Assembly: GCF_008017415.1 (NCBI RefSeq)
Contig: NZ_VRSV01000001.1
Span: forward strand, 310,001 to 374,000
DNA from: Microbacterium hatanonis
GTDB lineage: Bacteria > Actinomycetota > Actinomycetes > Actinomycetales > Microbacteriaceae
Direction: 5' to 3'
DNA length: 64,000 nucleotides
Below, one piece after another: positions 45,441-54,872 of this stretch. The notes below the pieces were generated by a model. It ran no database searches. It was not told the DNA's origin and worked only from the letters and a program-made list of their open reading frames with translations. Numbering within the stretch: position 1 is the first letter of the stretch; every line of letters starts with the position of its first letter. Both the position numbers and the translations under genes were made by a program.

Positions 45441-47062
45441 CAGTCCGAGACCACCGCGGTGTCGTAGAGGTGCAGGCGCGCGGCCGAGTCGAACGTGATG
45501 CCCTCGACGCCGGCGCGCGAGCCGTGCAGCTGCACGGTCTCCAGCGTCGGGATCACGTAGGCGCGCTCGGCGACGATCTGCTGGATCTCGTCGACCAGCT
45601 CCTGACGTGCCGCGGTGTCGGCGGTCTGCGACTGCTCCTGCAGGAGCGTCTCCAGCTCGGCGTCGTCGACGATGCCCCAGCGCGACTTCGACGCGGTGGA
45701 CAGGAGCGTCCGCAGGGCGTCGGGGTCGGTGCGGGTGAGGGCTGCTCCGAGCATGTCGTAGTCGCCCGAGGCGATCGCGCCGAAGAAATCGCCCGAGGAG
45801 ACCATCTTCAGCTGCAGGTCGATGCCGACCTTCTTGAGGTCGATCTGAGCGGCCTCGAGCACGTCCTGCGCGTAGAAGGCCGTGACCGTGACGGTGAGCG
45901 GCTGGCCGTCCTTCTCGTAGATCCCGTTCGACCCGAGGGTCCAGCCGTCGTCCTCGAGCAGCGCCTTCGCGCCGTCGGCGTCGTAGGCGAGCACGTCACC
46001 GAGGTCGGTGTAGCCGGGGGTGGAGGAGGTCAGGACGCTCGTCGGCGCCTGGCCGCTGATCGACCCCGCGATGACGTTGATCTGGTCGCGGTCGAGCCCC
46101 TTCGAGATCGCCTGGCGAACGGCCTCGTCACCCAGCGGACCCCGCGTGGTGTTGACCACGAGCGAGTTGGGAACGCCCGGGTTCGCCTTGGCGTAGAGGT
46201 TGTAGTCGCCGGTGCTGAAGCGCGACTCGTCGACGTACGGCACGTCCTGGATGACGTCGTACTCGCCCGACTCGAGGCCGCCGGTGCGCACGCTCGGCTC
46301 GGAGATGATCGGGAAGGTCACCGACGAGAGGTAGGCCTCGCCCTCGTGCTGACGCAGCTGCGACGCCCAGTCGTAGCCGTCGCGGCGGACGACCTTCACC
46401 GAGTCGTTCGGCACGTACGAGTCGAGGACGAACGGGCCCGTGCCGGCCACCGACGCGCAACGCGTCTCGGCGGGGGCGGCCACGGTCTCGGGCGAGAGGA
46501 TGCCGAGCGAGATCGTCGTGGCGCCCTGCTGGAACTGCACGTTCGGGTTCGAGAAGTTCACCGTGAACTCGGTGTCGCTGGCGACCTCGGTGCCCGCGTA
46601 TCCCGCGAGGTAGCCGTTCGCGAGCGAGGCGGATGCGCCGAGCGCGACGATGGCGTCGAAGTTCGCTGCCACGACGTCGGAGGTCAGCGGCGTGCCGTCG
46701 CTGAAGGTGACGCCGTCGCGCAGCGTGAAGGTGTACGAGGTGAGGTCGTCGCTCACGTCCCACTCGCTGGCCAGCCACGGCACGATCTCGCCGGTGTCGG
46801 GGTTCTGATCCAGGAGCGAGTCGGTCAGCTGGCGTCCGACGATGAGCGAGGTCGTCACGGACGACTGCTGCGGGTCGATGCAGGTCGGGTCTTCCTTGAG
46901 CGCGAAGACGATGTCCTGCGCGACGTCGGCGCCGGGCGTGGCGGAGGTCTCGGCTGCTCCGCCGGCGCAGCCGGCGAGGGTGAGCACGGCGAGGCCGGCG
47001 ATCAGGGGGGCGGCGAGACGGCGCGCTCCACGGGGGTGCGAGACGGGTCGAGGGGTGGTCAC
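45440..47062 (-). CDS. Peptide ABC transporter substrate-binding lipoprotein (SBP_bac_5)
   Basis: 540 residues from GTG 47062, selected over an upstream ATG because AAGGAG lies 5 nt before it. Lipobox LTLAGC with Cys32; the family-5 fold follows (PWLASEWDVSDDLTSYTFTLRDGVTFSDGTPLTSDDV-like region; FYAQDVLEAAQIDLKKVGIDLQL). It delivers peptides or related amides to the permease. The hydrolase encoded 49 bp upstream suggests that the imported or extracellular compound is cleaved by it. Confidence 0.93.
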   Translation of the reverse strand: MTTPRPVSHPRGARRLAAPLIAGLAVLTLAGCAGGAAETSATPGADVAQDIVFALKEDPTCIDPQQSSVTTSLIVGRQLTDSLLDQNPDTGEIVPWLASEWDVSDDLTSYTFTLRDGVTFSDGTPLTSDVVAANFDAIVALGASASLANGYLAGYAGTEVASDTEFTVNFSNPNVQFQQGATTISLGILSPETVAAPAETRCASVAGTGPFVLDSYVPNDSVKVVRRDGYDWASQLRQHEGEAYLSSVTFPIISEPSVRTGGLESGEYDVIQDVPYVDESRFSTGDYNLYAKANPGVPNSLVVNTTRGPLGDEAVRQAISKGLDRDQINVIAGSISGQAPTSVLTSSTPGYTDLGDVLAYDADGAKALLEDDGWTLGSNGIYEKDGQPLTVTVTAFYAQDVLEAAQIDLKKVGIDLQLKMVSSGDFFGAIASGDYDMLGAALTRTDPDALRTLLSTASKSRWGIVDDAELETLLQEQSQTADTAARQELVDEIQQIVAERAYVIPTLETVQLHGSRAGVEGITFDSAARLHLYDTAVVSD

Positions 47063-47111
47063 GGGTTCTCCTTCATGGGCGGAACAGGTCAAGTGGTGCG
47101 GGATCTCGGGG

Positions 47112-48314
47112 TCACGCGGGCAGTGCGCCGGCGATCAGCTCACCGCGGGCGACGACGGCGACGATGTTGTCGGCGGTGAGGTCGTCGATGTCCTCCCACG
47201 GCTTTCCGCGCACGACGAGGAAGTCGGCGCCCTGGCCGGGCTGGAGGCGGCCGACCTTGCCGGCGAGGCCGATGGCGTCCGCAGCATCCGAGGTGCCCGC
47301 GCGCATGGCGCGCTCGCTGGTCCAGTCGAACGACTGCTTCATGAGGCGGAGCTCTTCGAGCTGGTCGCCGAAGCGCACCATCACGCCGTTCGCGTCGGTG
47401 CCGAGCACGAAACGGATGCCGGCGGCCGCGGCGCCGGTGAAGTTGGCGTCGCGTTCGGTGACGACGGCGCGGCCCTTCTCGGCGGCGTCGTCGCTGACCG
47501 GGATCTTGCGATCGGCGATGGCGTCGTTGATCAGCAGTGTGGGGGCGACGGGGATGTTGCGCTCGAGCAGCGTGTGCCAGTGGCGCTCGAGGATGCCGGT
47601 GCCGTGCTCGATCGAGTCGACCTCGAAGCGCAGCGCGATGTCGACGCCCTCGGCGGTGTGCGTGTGAGCGGCGACGAGCATGCCGAGCGCGTGCGCCTCG
47701 TCGACGGTCGCGGCGATCTCGGCCTCGGTCTGGTTGCGCCAGCCGACCTTGTCGCCCATCGAGAGCACTCCGCCGCTCGTGTAGATCTTGATGCCGTCCG
47801 CACCGGAGCGCGCCCACTGGCGCACGAGACGACGGCACTCGTCGGGGGAGTCGGCGACGGGCGGTCGGTGCGCGTAGTGCGGCGGGGTGAACAGGTCGCC
47901 GTGGCCGGCGGTCATGCCGACCGGGCCGTGCACGAGCAGGCGCGGGCCGGGGATGATGCCGGCCGCGAGCGCGCGCGCAGCCGAGAACTGCACCTCGCCG
48001 CCGCCCAGGTCGCGGAGGGTCGTGACGCCGGATGCGGCGGCACGGCGCGCGTGCGAGACGACGTGCAGCGACCGCTCGGAGGCGGGGGTGATGAGCGGCC
48101 AGGTGAGCCAGTCGTTCGCCGGCGCCCCCGCGGACGAGTCGAGGTGCACGTGCGTGTCGACGAGGCCGGGGACGACGCTGTACTCGGACGCGCCGGGGGC
48201 GGTCTCTTCGACGGCGGTGATGCGGTCGCCCTGCCACGAGAGGGTGGCGGTGCCGCGGGTGCGGTCTCCGTCCCACAGGGGCAGGCCGGGAAGGGATTGC
48301 AGGCTCGCGGGCAC
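47112..48314 (-). CDS. Metal-dependent amidohydrolase (imidazolonepropionase/prolidase-like)
   Basis: 400 residues, GTG 48314 with GAGGAG 5 nt upstream. Metal ligands of the amidohydrolase TIM barrel are visible: HxH in GLVDTHVHLD, the carboxylated Lys in DGIKIYTSGG, His residues in LVAAHTHTAEG and SIEHGTG, and Asp in FVLGTDANG. Relatives hydrolyse Xaa-Pro dipeptides, ochratoxin-like amides or cyclic amides. No signal peptide, so cytoplasmic. First gene of the operon with the peptide ABC transporter, which suggests intracellular hydrolysis of the transported compound. Confidence 0.88.
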   Translation of the reverse strand: MPASLQSLPGLPLWDGDRTRGTATLSWQGDRITAVEETAPGASEYSVVPGLVDTHVHLDSSAGAPANDWLTWPLITPASERSLHVVSHARRAAASGVTTLRDLGGGEVQFSAARALAAGIIPGPRLLVHGPVGMTAGHGDLFTPPHYAHRPPVADSPDECRRLVRQWARSGADGIKIYTSGGVLSMGDKVGWRNQTEAEIAATVDEAHALGMLVAAHTHTAEGVDIALRFEVDSIEHGTGILERHWHTLLERNIPVAPTLLINDAIADRKIPVSDDAAEKGRAVVTERDANFTGAAAAGIRFVLGTDANGVMVRFGDQLEELRLMKQSFDWTSERAMRAGTSDAADAIGLAGKVGRLQPGQGADFLVVRGKPWEDIDDLTADNIVAVVARGELIAGALPA

Positions 48315-48577
48315 AAGGACTCCTCGCAGAGAAGGGCGTTCGGGGGGACGCCGGGAGGGGAAGCGGACGATGGGTTCGCCGGGGGTGGTGGCAACGCTGG
48401 TCCGGGCGTCAGGATATCGGCGCTGAGGAGGCCCTCTTCGACAAAGGCGGCCTCTGCGCCGCATCCTTTACAGAACGGAAACATGGCGCAGGCCGCTCGC
48501 GAGGCGTCGGATCCCGCTCCCCGCGCGAGATCCCGCCCGGAATGTAACGATCGTCCATCAACCCGCGTTCTCGACGC

Positions 48578-48653
48578 AGGAGAAGCGCCCGGCGGAGGAC
48601 GATCCGGCCGGAATCCTCCTACCTCCGGCGCTTCTCCTACGCCCGCGACCGGC
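48578..48653. repeat. 76-bp palindromic repeat, family 1, copy 2
   Basis: Begins AGGAGAAGCGCCCGGCG and ends CTTCTCCTACGCCCGCGACC; matches copy 1 (41941-42016) position for position, with the strongest identity in AATCCTCCTAC and TCTCCTACGCCCGCGAC. It lies in the divergent gap between the amidohydrolase and asd, so it cannot serve as a terminator there. The rest of the gap (48315-48577) holds no gene I can support. Confidence 0.85.
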
Positions 48654-48673
48654 GATGTCGCCCGCCGCGCCGA

Positions 48674-49786
<1,113 letters not shown>

Positions 49787-49807
49787 TTGTTCGAGGCCGT
49801 GCGCACT

Positions 49808-49848
49808 CGCGATTGGGCCCCCTCAATCGCGCCTAGGATTGCCTGGTG
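49808..49848 (+). promoter_or_regulatory. Operator-like dyad and leaderless promoter of mqo
   Basis: CGCGATTG / CAATCGCG, perfect 8-bp arms with an 8-nt spacer (49808-49831), ends 2 bp before the -10 TAGGAT (49834-49839); six bases later comes the GTG start. The dyad covers the -35 to spacer region, so a bound dimer would block RNA polymerase. Confidence 0.55.
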
Positions 49849-51321
49849 AGCCAAGACATCGACGTGCTGCTCATCGGTGGCGGCATCATGAGCGCCACCC
49901 TGGGCACGTTTCTGAAAGAACTCCAGCCCGACTGGAAGATCGCCGTCTACGAACGGCTGAGCGACGTCGCGCTGGAGAGTTCGAACGCGTGGAACAACGC
50001 GGGCACCGGGCACGCCGCGCTGTGCGAGCTGAACTACATGCCGCAAGCGCCCGACGGCTCGGTCGACCCCGCGAAGGCGATCACGATCAACGAGCAGTTC
50101 CAGCAGAGCCGGCAGTTCTGGTCGTCGCTCGTAGAGAAGGGCGAGCTCGACGCCCCCTCGACGTTCATCAACGCCACCCCGCACATGACGTTCGTCCGCG
50201 GTGAGAAGGACGTCGAGTACCTGCGCAAGCGCTACGAGGCGCTCAAGACGCAGCCGCTGTTCGAGGGCATCGAGTTCAGCGAGGATTCGCGTGTCATCAA
50301 CCAGTGGGCGCCGCTGCTGATGAAGAAGCGTCTGAAGAGCGACGAGCCCTTCGCCGCGACCCGCGTGCCGGCCGGAACCGACGTCGACTTCGGGTCGCTC
50401 ACCCACCAGCTCTTCGCGAATCTCAAGGACAAGGGCGTCGAGGTCGTCACGAACCGCGAGGTGCGCAAGCTCAAGCGCGACGGCGACGGGGGCTGGCGGG
50501 TCACCACCCGTGAGACCCTGGGCCGCACGCCCGGTCAGATCACCGCGAAGTTCGTCTTCGTCGGTGCGGGCGGCTGGGCCCTGAAGCTTCTGCAGCGTTC
50601 GGGGATCCCCGAGATCAAGGGCTACGGAGTCTTCCCCATCGGCGGGCAGTGGCTGAAGACCGACAACCCCGCGCTCGTCGCGCAGCACAAGGCGAAGGTC
50701 TACTCGCAGGCGTCGGTCGGCGCTCCGCCGATGTCGGTGCCGCACCTCGACACCCGCGTCGTCGACGGACAGACGTCGCTTCTGTTCGGCCCGTTCGCGA
50801 CGTTCAGCCCGAAGTTCTTGAAGAACGGTTCGCCCTGGGACATCGTCTCGCAGGTGCGGCCGCACAACCTGCTGCCGATGCTGAAGGTCGCGATCGACAA
50901 CCCGGGCCTCATCAAGTACCTCGTGGGCGAGCTGCTGAAGACCCACGCTCGGAAGGTCGACAGCCTGAAGACGTTCGTGCCCTCGGCGCAGGGCAAGGAC
51001 TGGGAGCTGCTCGCGGCCGGCCAGCGCGCCCAGGTCATGAAGCGCGACCCGAAGAAGGGCGGCGTGCTGCAGTTCGGCACCGAGGTCGTCACCGCGAAGG
51101 ACGGCTCGATCGCCGGTCTGCTCGGGGCCTCACCGGGTGCGTCTACCGCCGTGTCGATCATGCTCGGGCTGCTCAAGACCTGCTTCCCCGACGACATCGC
51201 TCGCTGGGAGCCGCGTCTGAAGGAGCTCGTGCCGAGCTACGGCGAGACGCTCAACACGCGTCCCGAGGTCGCACGCGAGGAGCTCGCGAAGACCGCCGGC
51301 GTGCTCTCGATCTCGGTCTGA
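49846..51321 (+). CDS. mqo: Malate:quinone oxidoreductase
   Basis: 491 residues, GTG start. FAD-binding motif VLLIGGGIMSATLGTFLKEL near the N-terminus; NAGTGHAALCELNYMP and WVRPHNLLPML-like region are typical of Mqo. This membrane-associated FAD enzyme oxidises malate to oxaloacetate and passes electrons to menaquinone, bypassing NAD-malate dehydrogenase in the TCA cycle. Probably leaderless and controlled through the dyad directly upstream. Length is standard. Confidence 0.97.
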   Translation: MSQDIDVLLIGGGIMSATLGTFLKELQPDWKIAVYERLSDVALESSNAWNNAGTGHAALCELNYMPQAPDGSVDPAKAITINEQFQQSRQFWSSLVEKGELDAPSTFINATPHMTFVRGEKDVEYLRKRYEALKTQPLFEGIEFSEDSRVINQWAPLLMKKRLKSDEPFAATRVPAGTDVDFGSLTHQLFANLKDKGVEVVTNREVRKLKRDGDGGWRVTTRETLGRTPGQITAKFVFVGAGGWALKLLQRSGIPEIKGYGVFPIGGQWLKTDNPALVAQHKAKVYSQASVGAPPMSVPHLDTRVVDGQTSLLFGPFATFSPKFLKNGSPWDIVSQVRPHNLLPMLKVAIDNPGLIKYLVGELLKTHARKVDSLKTFVPSAQGKDWELLAAGQRAQVMKRDPKKGGVLQFGTEVVTAKDGSIAGLLGASPGASTAVSIMLGLLKTCFPDDIARWEPRLKELVPSYGETLNTRPEVAREELAKTAGVLSISV

Positions 51322-51329
51322 CACGGGCT

Positions 51330-51935
51330 GTGGCCAAGCTCTACTTCCGCTACGGGGCGATGAACTCCGGCAAGTCGACCGCGCTCCTGCAGGCGGCGTA
51401 CAACTACGAGGAGCGCGGGCAGCGGGTGCTCCTTGCCAAGCCCGAGATCGACACGAAGGGCGCCGACCAGATCGAGAGCCGTCTCGGCGTCTCGCGCACG
51501 GTCGACTTCCTGGTGGCGACCGGTGCCGACGCGCGGGAGTCCTTCCGCGCCGCGGCAGGCGACGCCCCGATAGCGTGCCTCCTCGTCGACGAGGCCCAAT
51601 TCCTGACGCCCGGGCAGGTCGACGACCTGTTGCGCATCGCAGTGCTCGACGACATCCCGGTGCTGGCCTACGGCATCCGCACCGACTTCCGCACCGAGGC
51701 CTTCCCGGGCTCCGCGCGCCTTCTCGAACTCGCGCACAGTCTCGAGGAGCTCAAGACGATCTGCCGTTGCGGGCGAAAGGCGATCTTCAACGCGCGGCTG
51801 ATCGACGGCCGCTTCGTGTTCGACGGCGATCAGGTGGCGATCGATCAGGGGCTGACGACCGGTGAGGTCACCTACGAGTCGATGTGCGCCGTCTGCTATC
51901 TGACCGAGTCCGGCGGGCGGCTCGACGGGCGCTGA
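51330..51935 (+). CDS. tdk: Thymidine kinase
   Basis: 201 residues, GTG 51330, 8 bp after mqo. P-loop GAMNSGKSTALLQAA, DEAQFL Walker B and a lasso/zinc region with CRCGRKA and CAVC are those of type II thymidine kinases. It salvages thymidine to dTMP. No clear ribosome-binding site is visible, so expression may depend on translation of mqo. Confidence 0.95.
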   Translation: MAKLYFRYGAMNSGKSTALLQAAYNYEERGQRVLLAKPEIDTKGADQIESRLGVSRTVDFLVATGADARESFRAAAGDAPIACLLVDEAQFLTPGQVDDLLRIAVLDDIPVLAYGIRTDFRTEAFPGSARLLELAHSLEELKTICRCGRKAIFNARLIDGRFVFDGDQVAIDQGLTTGEVTYESMCAVCYLTESGGRLDGR

Positions 51936-51975
51936 GCGACGCGAGCCGACCGCCGCAAGTCGGTAGCCTGGAGGC

Positions 51976-53001
51976 ATGCGCGTACTCCTTGCCGGCGGTG
52001 CCGGTTACGTCGGAACCCACACGGCGGTAGCCCTTCTCGAAGCCGGCCACGAGGTCGTCCTGCTCGACGACCTCTCGGGCACCCAGGCGGTCGCCGCCGC
52101 CCGCGTGGAGCAGATCACCGGCGCGTCCGCCCCGTTGGTGGTGGGGGATGCTGCCGACGACGCGGTCGTGGAGGCCGTCTTCGCCGAGCACGGCCCGATC
52201 GACGCGGTCATCCACCTCGCCGCGTTCAAGGCCGTGGGGGAGTCGACGCAGCAGCCGCTGAAGTACTACTCCAACAACCTCGACACCACGTTCGCTCTTC
52301 TGCGCGCCGGGGTGGCCCACGGCATCCGTTCGTTCGTCTTCTCGAGCACCGGCACCGTGTACTCCGACCCCGCCGACCTGCCGTTCACCGAGGAGTCGAC
52401 CACGAGCGTCGACCTCTCGAACGCGTACAGCAAGTCCAAGCGCATGAACGAGGTCGTGCTCGCCGACGTCGCCCGGGTGAACCCCGAGCTGAACGTCACC
52501 GTGCTGCGCTACTTCAACCCGGTCGGGGCACACCCGAGCGGTCTGATCGGCGAAGACCCCTCGGGCATCCCCAACAACCTCATGCCCTACGTCTCGCGCG
52601 TCGCGATCGGCACCCTCGATCGCATCGGCGTCTTCGGCAACGACTACGACACCCCTGACGGCACGGGCCTGCGCGACTACATCCACGTCGTCGACCTCGC
52701 CGAGGGCCACGTCGCGGCGCTCGAGAAGGCCGAGCCCGGTTTCGCGATCTACAACCTCGGCACGGGCATCCCCGTGAGCGTGCTGCAGCTGATCGCCTCG
52801 TTCGAGGCGGCGGTGGGTCACGAGCTGCCGACCGAGATCCTGCCGCGTCGCGCGGGCGACGTCGCCGCGACGTACTGCAACCCGTCGAAGGCGGCCCGCG
52901 ACCTCGGCTGGCGTACGCGGCTGGGCATCGACGACGCGTGCCGCGACTACTGGAACTGGCAGAGCACGAACCCCCAGGGCTACAGCACCACCACCGCCTG
53001 A
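51976..53001 (+). CDS. galE: UDP-glucose 4-epimerase
   Basis: 341 residues. NAD-binding GGAGYVGTHTAVALL, catalytic Ser/Tyr/Lys in FSSTGTVY-type segment and AYSKSK, and the sugar-binding RYFNPVGAHPSG. Interconverts UDP-glucose and UDP-galactose for cell-wall and polysaccharide synthesis. TAGCCT (51964-51969) plus six bases precedes the ATG, the same spacing as the leaderless genes here, although GGAGG in that gap could be a ribosome-binding site. Repeat family 2 copy 2 starts on its stop codon. Confidence 0.96.
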   Translation: MRVLLAGGAGYVGTHTAVALLEAGHEVVLLDDLSGTQAVAAARVEQITGASAPLVVGDAADDAVVEAVFAEHGPIDAVIHLAAFKAVGESTQQPLKYYSNNLDTTFALLRAGVAHGIRSFVFSSTGTVYSDPADLPFTEESTTSVDLSNAYSKSKRMNEVVLADVARVNPELNVTVLRYFNPVGAHPSGLIGEDPSGIPNNLMPYVSRVAIGTLDRIGVFGNDYDTPDGTGLRDYIHVVDLAEGHVAALEKAEPGFAIYNLGTGIPVSVLQLIASFEAAVGHELPTEILPRRAGDVAATYCNPSKAARDLGWRTRLGIDDACRDYWNWQSTNPQGYSTTTA

Positions 53002-53062
53002 GACACGCGGATCGGCCGAGACGCACCGCCAGGCGCGGCGTCTCGGCCGATCCGCGCGTCTC
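53000..53062. repeat. Dispersed palindromic repeat, family 2, copy 2
   Basis: Perfect arms of 17 bp (CGCGGATCGGCCGAGAC and complement) around a 17-nt loop; with one mismatch the arms extend to 23 bp, from GAGACACG to GCGTCTC. It begins on the galE stop codon. It could serve as the galE terminator, but the same element at 3569-3616 is not behind a gene end in the same way. Confidence 0.8.
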
Positions 53063-53117
53063 ACGCTCCTGCCCGCCCCGCCCGCGGGCTATCGTGGGGA
53101 CTCCTCCGGAGGTGAAG

Positions 53118-53819
53118 ATGCCGAACACCGCACCGCGCGCGTGGCAGGTCGTGCTCGAGAAGATCGAGGGCGATCTGCTCGCCGGTCGTCTCGGCCCGGG
53201 GGACCGGCTCCCTCCCGAGCGCGACCTCTCCGTGCAGCTCGGCGTCGGACGCTCGAGCGTGCGCGAGGCCATCCGCGTGCTCGAGGTGCTGGGGCTCGTG
53301 CGCACCGGCACGGGATCGGGGCCGACGTCGGGCGTGACGATCGTCGCGACCCCTCGCGGTGGTCTGTCGGCGCTGCTGCGGCTGCAGGTGGCCGCCAACG
53401 GGTTCGACATCGCCGACGTCGTCAGCACGCGCGTCACCCTCGAGTCGGCCGTCGTGGAGGCGCTCGCCGCCGCCGACGAGCCCGACCTCGCCCAGGTGCA
53501 CGCCGCCCTCCACGAGATGGAAGGGCCGGAGCTGCCGGTCGCCGAGTTCCTCGCGCTCGACCGGGCGTTCCACGTCGCGTTGTCGGAGGCCTCCGGAAAT
53601 GCCGTCGTCACCGCCATCATGGTGGGTCTGCGCACCGCGATCGACGCCTACGTCGAGGCGGGCGCCCTCCGCGTGACCGACTGGGACGCGACCGCCGCGC
53701 GGCTGGTGCGCGAGCACCGCGCGATCGTGGGCGCCGTCGAGCGCGGCGAAGCCCAGGAGGCGCAGCGGCTCGTGCGAGCGCACATCGCGGGGTACTACGC
53801 CGAGGCCGTCACGGCCTGA
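53118..53819 (+). CDS. FadR/GntR-family transcriptional regulator
   Basis: 233 residues, ATG 53118 behind GGAGGTGAAG. Winged helix-turn-helix (GDRLPPERDLSVQLGVGRSSVREAIRVLEVLGLV) and an all-helical FCD ligand-binding domain with the metal-type residues FHVALSEASGN and HRAIVGAVERG. FCD regulators respond to organic acids or sugar acids. TATCGT about 20 bp upstream may be its -10. No obvious target adjacent. Confidence 0.92.
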   Translation: MPNTAPRAWQVVLEKIEGDLLAGRLGPGDRLPPERDLSVQLGVGRSSVREAIRVLEVLGLVRTGTGSGPTSGVTIVATPRGGLSALLRLQVAANGFDIADVVSTRVTLESAVVEALAAADEPDLAQVHAALHEMEGPELPVAEFLALDRAFHVALSEASGNAVVTAIMVGLRTAIDAYVEAGALRVTDWDATAARLVREHRAIVGAVERGEAQEAQRLVRAHIAGYYAEAVTA

Positions 53820-53828
53820 ACGGGCCTC

Positions 53829-54599
53829 TCAGCGGACGGGGAGCGTGGGGATGAGGGCCTCGAGGTACTCGGCGGTGTCTTCCCAGCCCTCGACCGCGTG
53901 GCACTCGACGCCCATCGCGAGCACGGGGTAGTCGTTGCCGTCGGGATCGAGGCGATCGCCGATGAACAGCATGTCGTCGAGTGGGATGCCGGTGGCGTCG
54001 GCGAGCTGGTTCATGCCGTAGGCCTTGTCGATGCCGCGGTGGGTGATGTCGATCGAGGTCGACCCGCCCGAGCGCACCTCGAGGTCGGGGATGCGTGCGG
54101 CGACCGCTTCGCGCAGGGTGTTCTTCTTCTCGCCGGTCGGGTCCCACGCCTTCTTGGCGTCGAGCGGGGCCTTCTGTCCGAGCGCGGAGAACGTGATCTG
54201 CGATCCGCGGTCTTCGAGGATGTCGCCCCAGGTCTCGCCGGCCCACAGACCGAGGCGCTTGGCCTCTTCCTCGACCGCGGCGAGGGCGCGGGTCTTCTCG
54301 TCGTCGGTCAGAGAATGCGCGTAGACGGTCTCGATACCGGCCGGCGTGAGGAGGTAGTACTGGGTGCCGCACGTCGGCAGCAGGTGCACGTGGCTGAGTA
54401 GATCGGCGGATGCTGCGGGCAGCCGCTCGACGACCTGCGTGCGGAACTGCGCGAGCTGCCCGCCGGAGATGATGGCGACTTCCACCCGCTCGGCGAGGGC
54501 GATCAACAGTTCGCCGATCCGCGGGTCGATCGCGGTCTTCGAGGGGGCGAGGGTGTCGTCGAGGTCGAAGGCGACGAGGCGGGGCGTGATGTCGGGCAC
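53829..54599 (-). CDS. HAD-IIB hydrolase (phosphomannomutase/sucrose-phosphatase-like)
   Basis: 256 residues from GTG 54599 (MPDITPRLVAFDLDDTLAPSK); AGGAG 5 nt upstream decides the start, and a further upstream ATG would lie inside the tRNA terminator. HAD motif I DLDDTLAPSK, motif II VAIISGG, motif III Lys near GIDKAYGMNQL and motif IV FIGDRLDPDGNDYP. The C2-type cap resembles eukaryotic-type phosphomannomutases and sucrose-phosphate phosphatases; it may dephosphorylate or isomerise a sugar phosphate. Confidence 0.85.
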   Translation of the reverse strand: MPDITPRLVAFDLDDTLAPSKTAIDPRIGELLIALAERVEVAIISGGQLAQFRTQVVERLPAASADLLSHVHLLPTCGTQYYLLTPAGIETVYAHSLTDDEKTRALAAVEEEAKRLGLWAGETWGDILEDRGSQITFSALGQKAPLDAKKAWDPTGEKKNTLREAVAARIPDLEVRSGGSTSIDITHRGIDKAYGMNQLADATGIPLDDMLFIGDRLDPDGNDYPVLAMGVECHAVEGWEDTAEYLEALIPTLPVR

Positions 54600-54633
54600 G
54601 GGGCTCCTGTACGAGACGTCCAAGGAATGAAAG

Positions 54634-54659
54634 AAGGCTCCGTCAGGCGACGGAGCCTT
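54634..54659 (-). terminator. Terminator of tRNA-Pro
   Basis: AAGGCTCCGTC / GACGGAGCCTT, 11-bp perfect arms with a 4-nt loop, followed on the minus strand by TTCTTTCATT. It lies 18 bp downstream of the tRNA 3' end. Confidence 0.9.
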
Positions 54660-54677
54660 CTCGCTCATGATATTCAG

Positions 54678-54751
54678 TCGGGGTGACAGGATTTGAACCT
54701 GCGGCCTCGTCGTCCCGAACGACGCGCGCTACCAAGCTGCGCCACACCCCG
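54678..54751 (-). tRNA. tRNA-Pro (anticodon CGG)
   Basis: On the minus strand CGGGGTG pairs with CACCCCG, discriminator A. Anticodon stem CGTCG / CGACG encloses TTCGGGA, anticodon CGG (codon CCG). The T-arm contains GGTTCAAATCC. 74 nt, no encoded CCA. It has its own terminator. Confidence 0.95.
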
Positions 54752-54872
54752 GAGCAACCACACGAGTCTACCCCGTTCGGAGGGATGGTTCGAACCGTGG
54801 GCGCGAGGAGATGACCGACCGCCCGCCGATGGCGTGGGGGAGCGCATCGGCGGACGGCGGGGTTCTGGGAGG

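Noticed and set aside
54600..54668. N-terminal extension of the HAD protein.
   Set aside because: It would translate the tRNA-Pro terminator hairpin; GTG 54599 has a ribosome-binding site.
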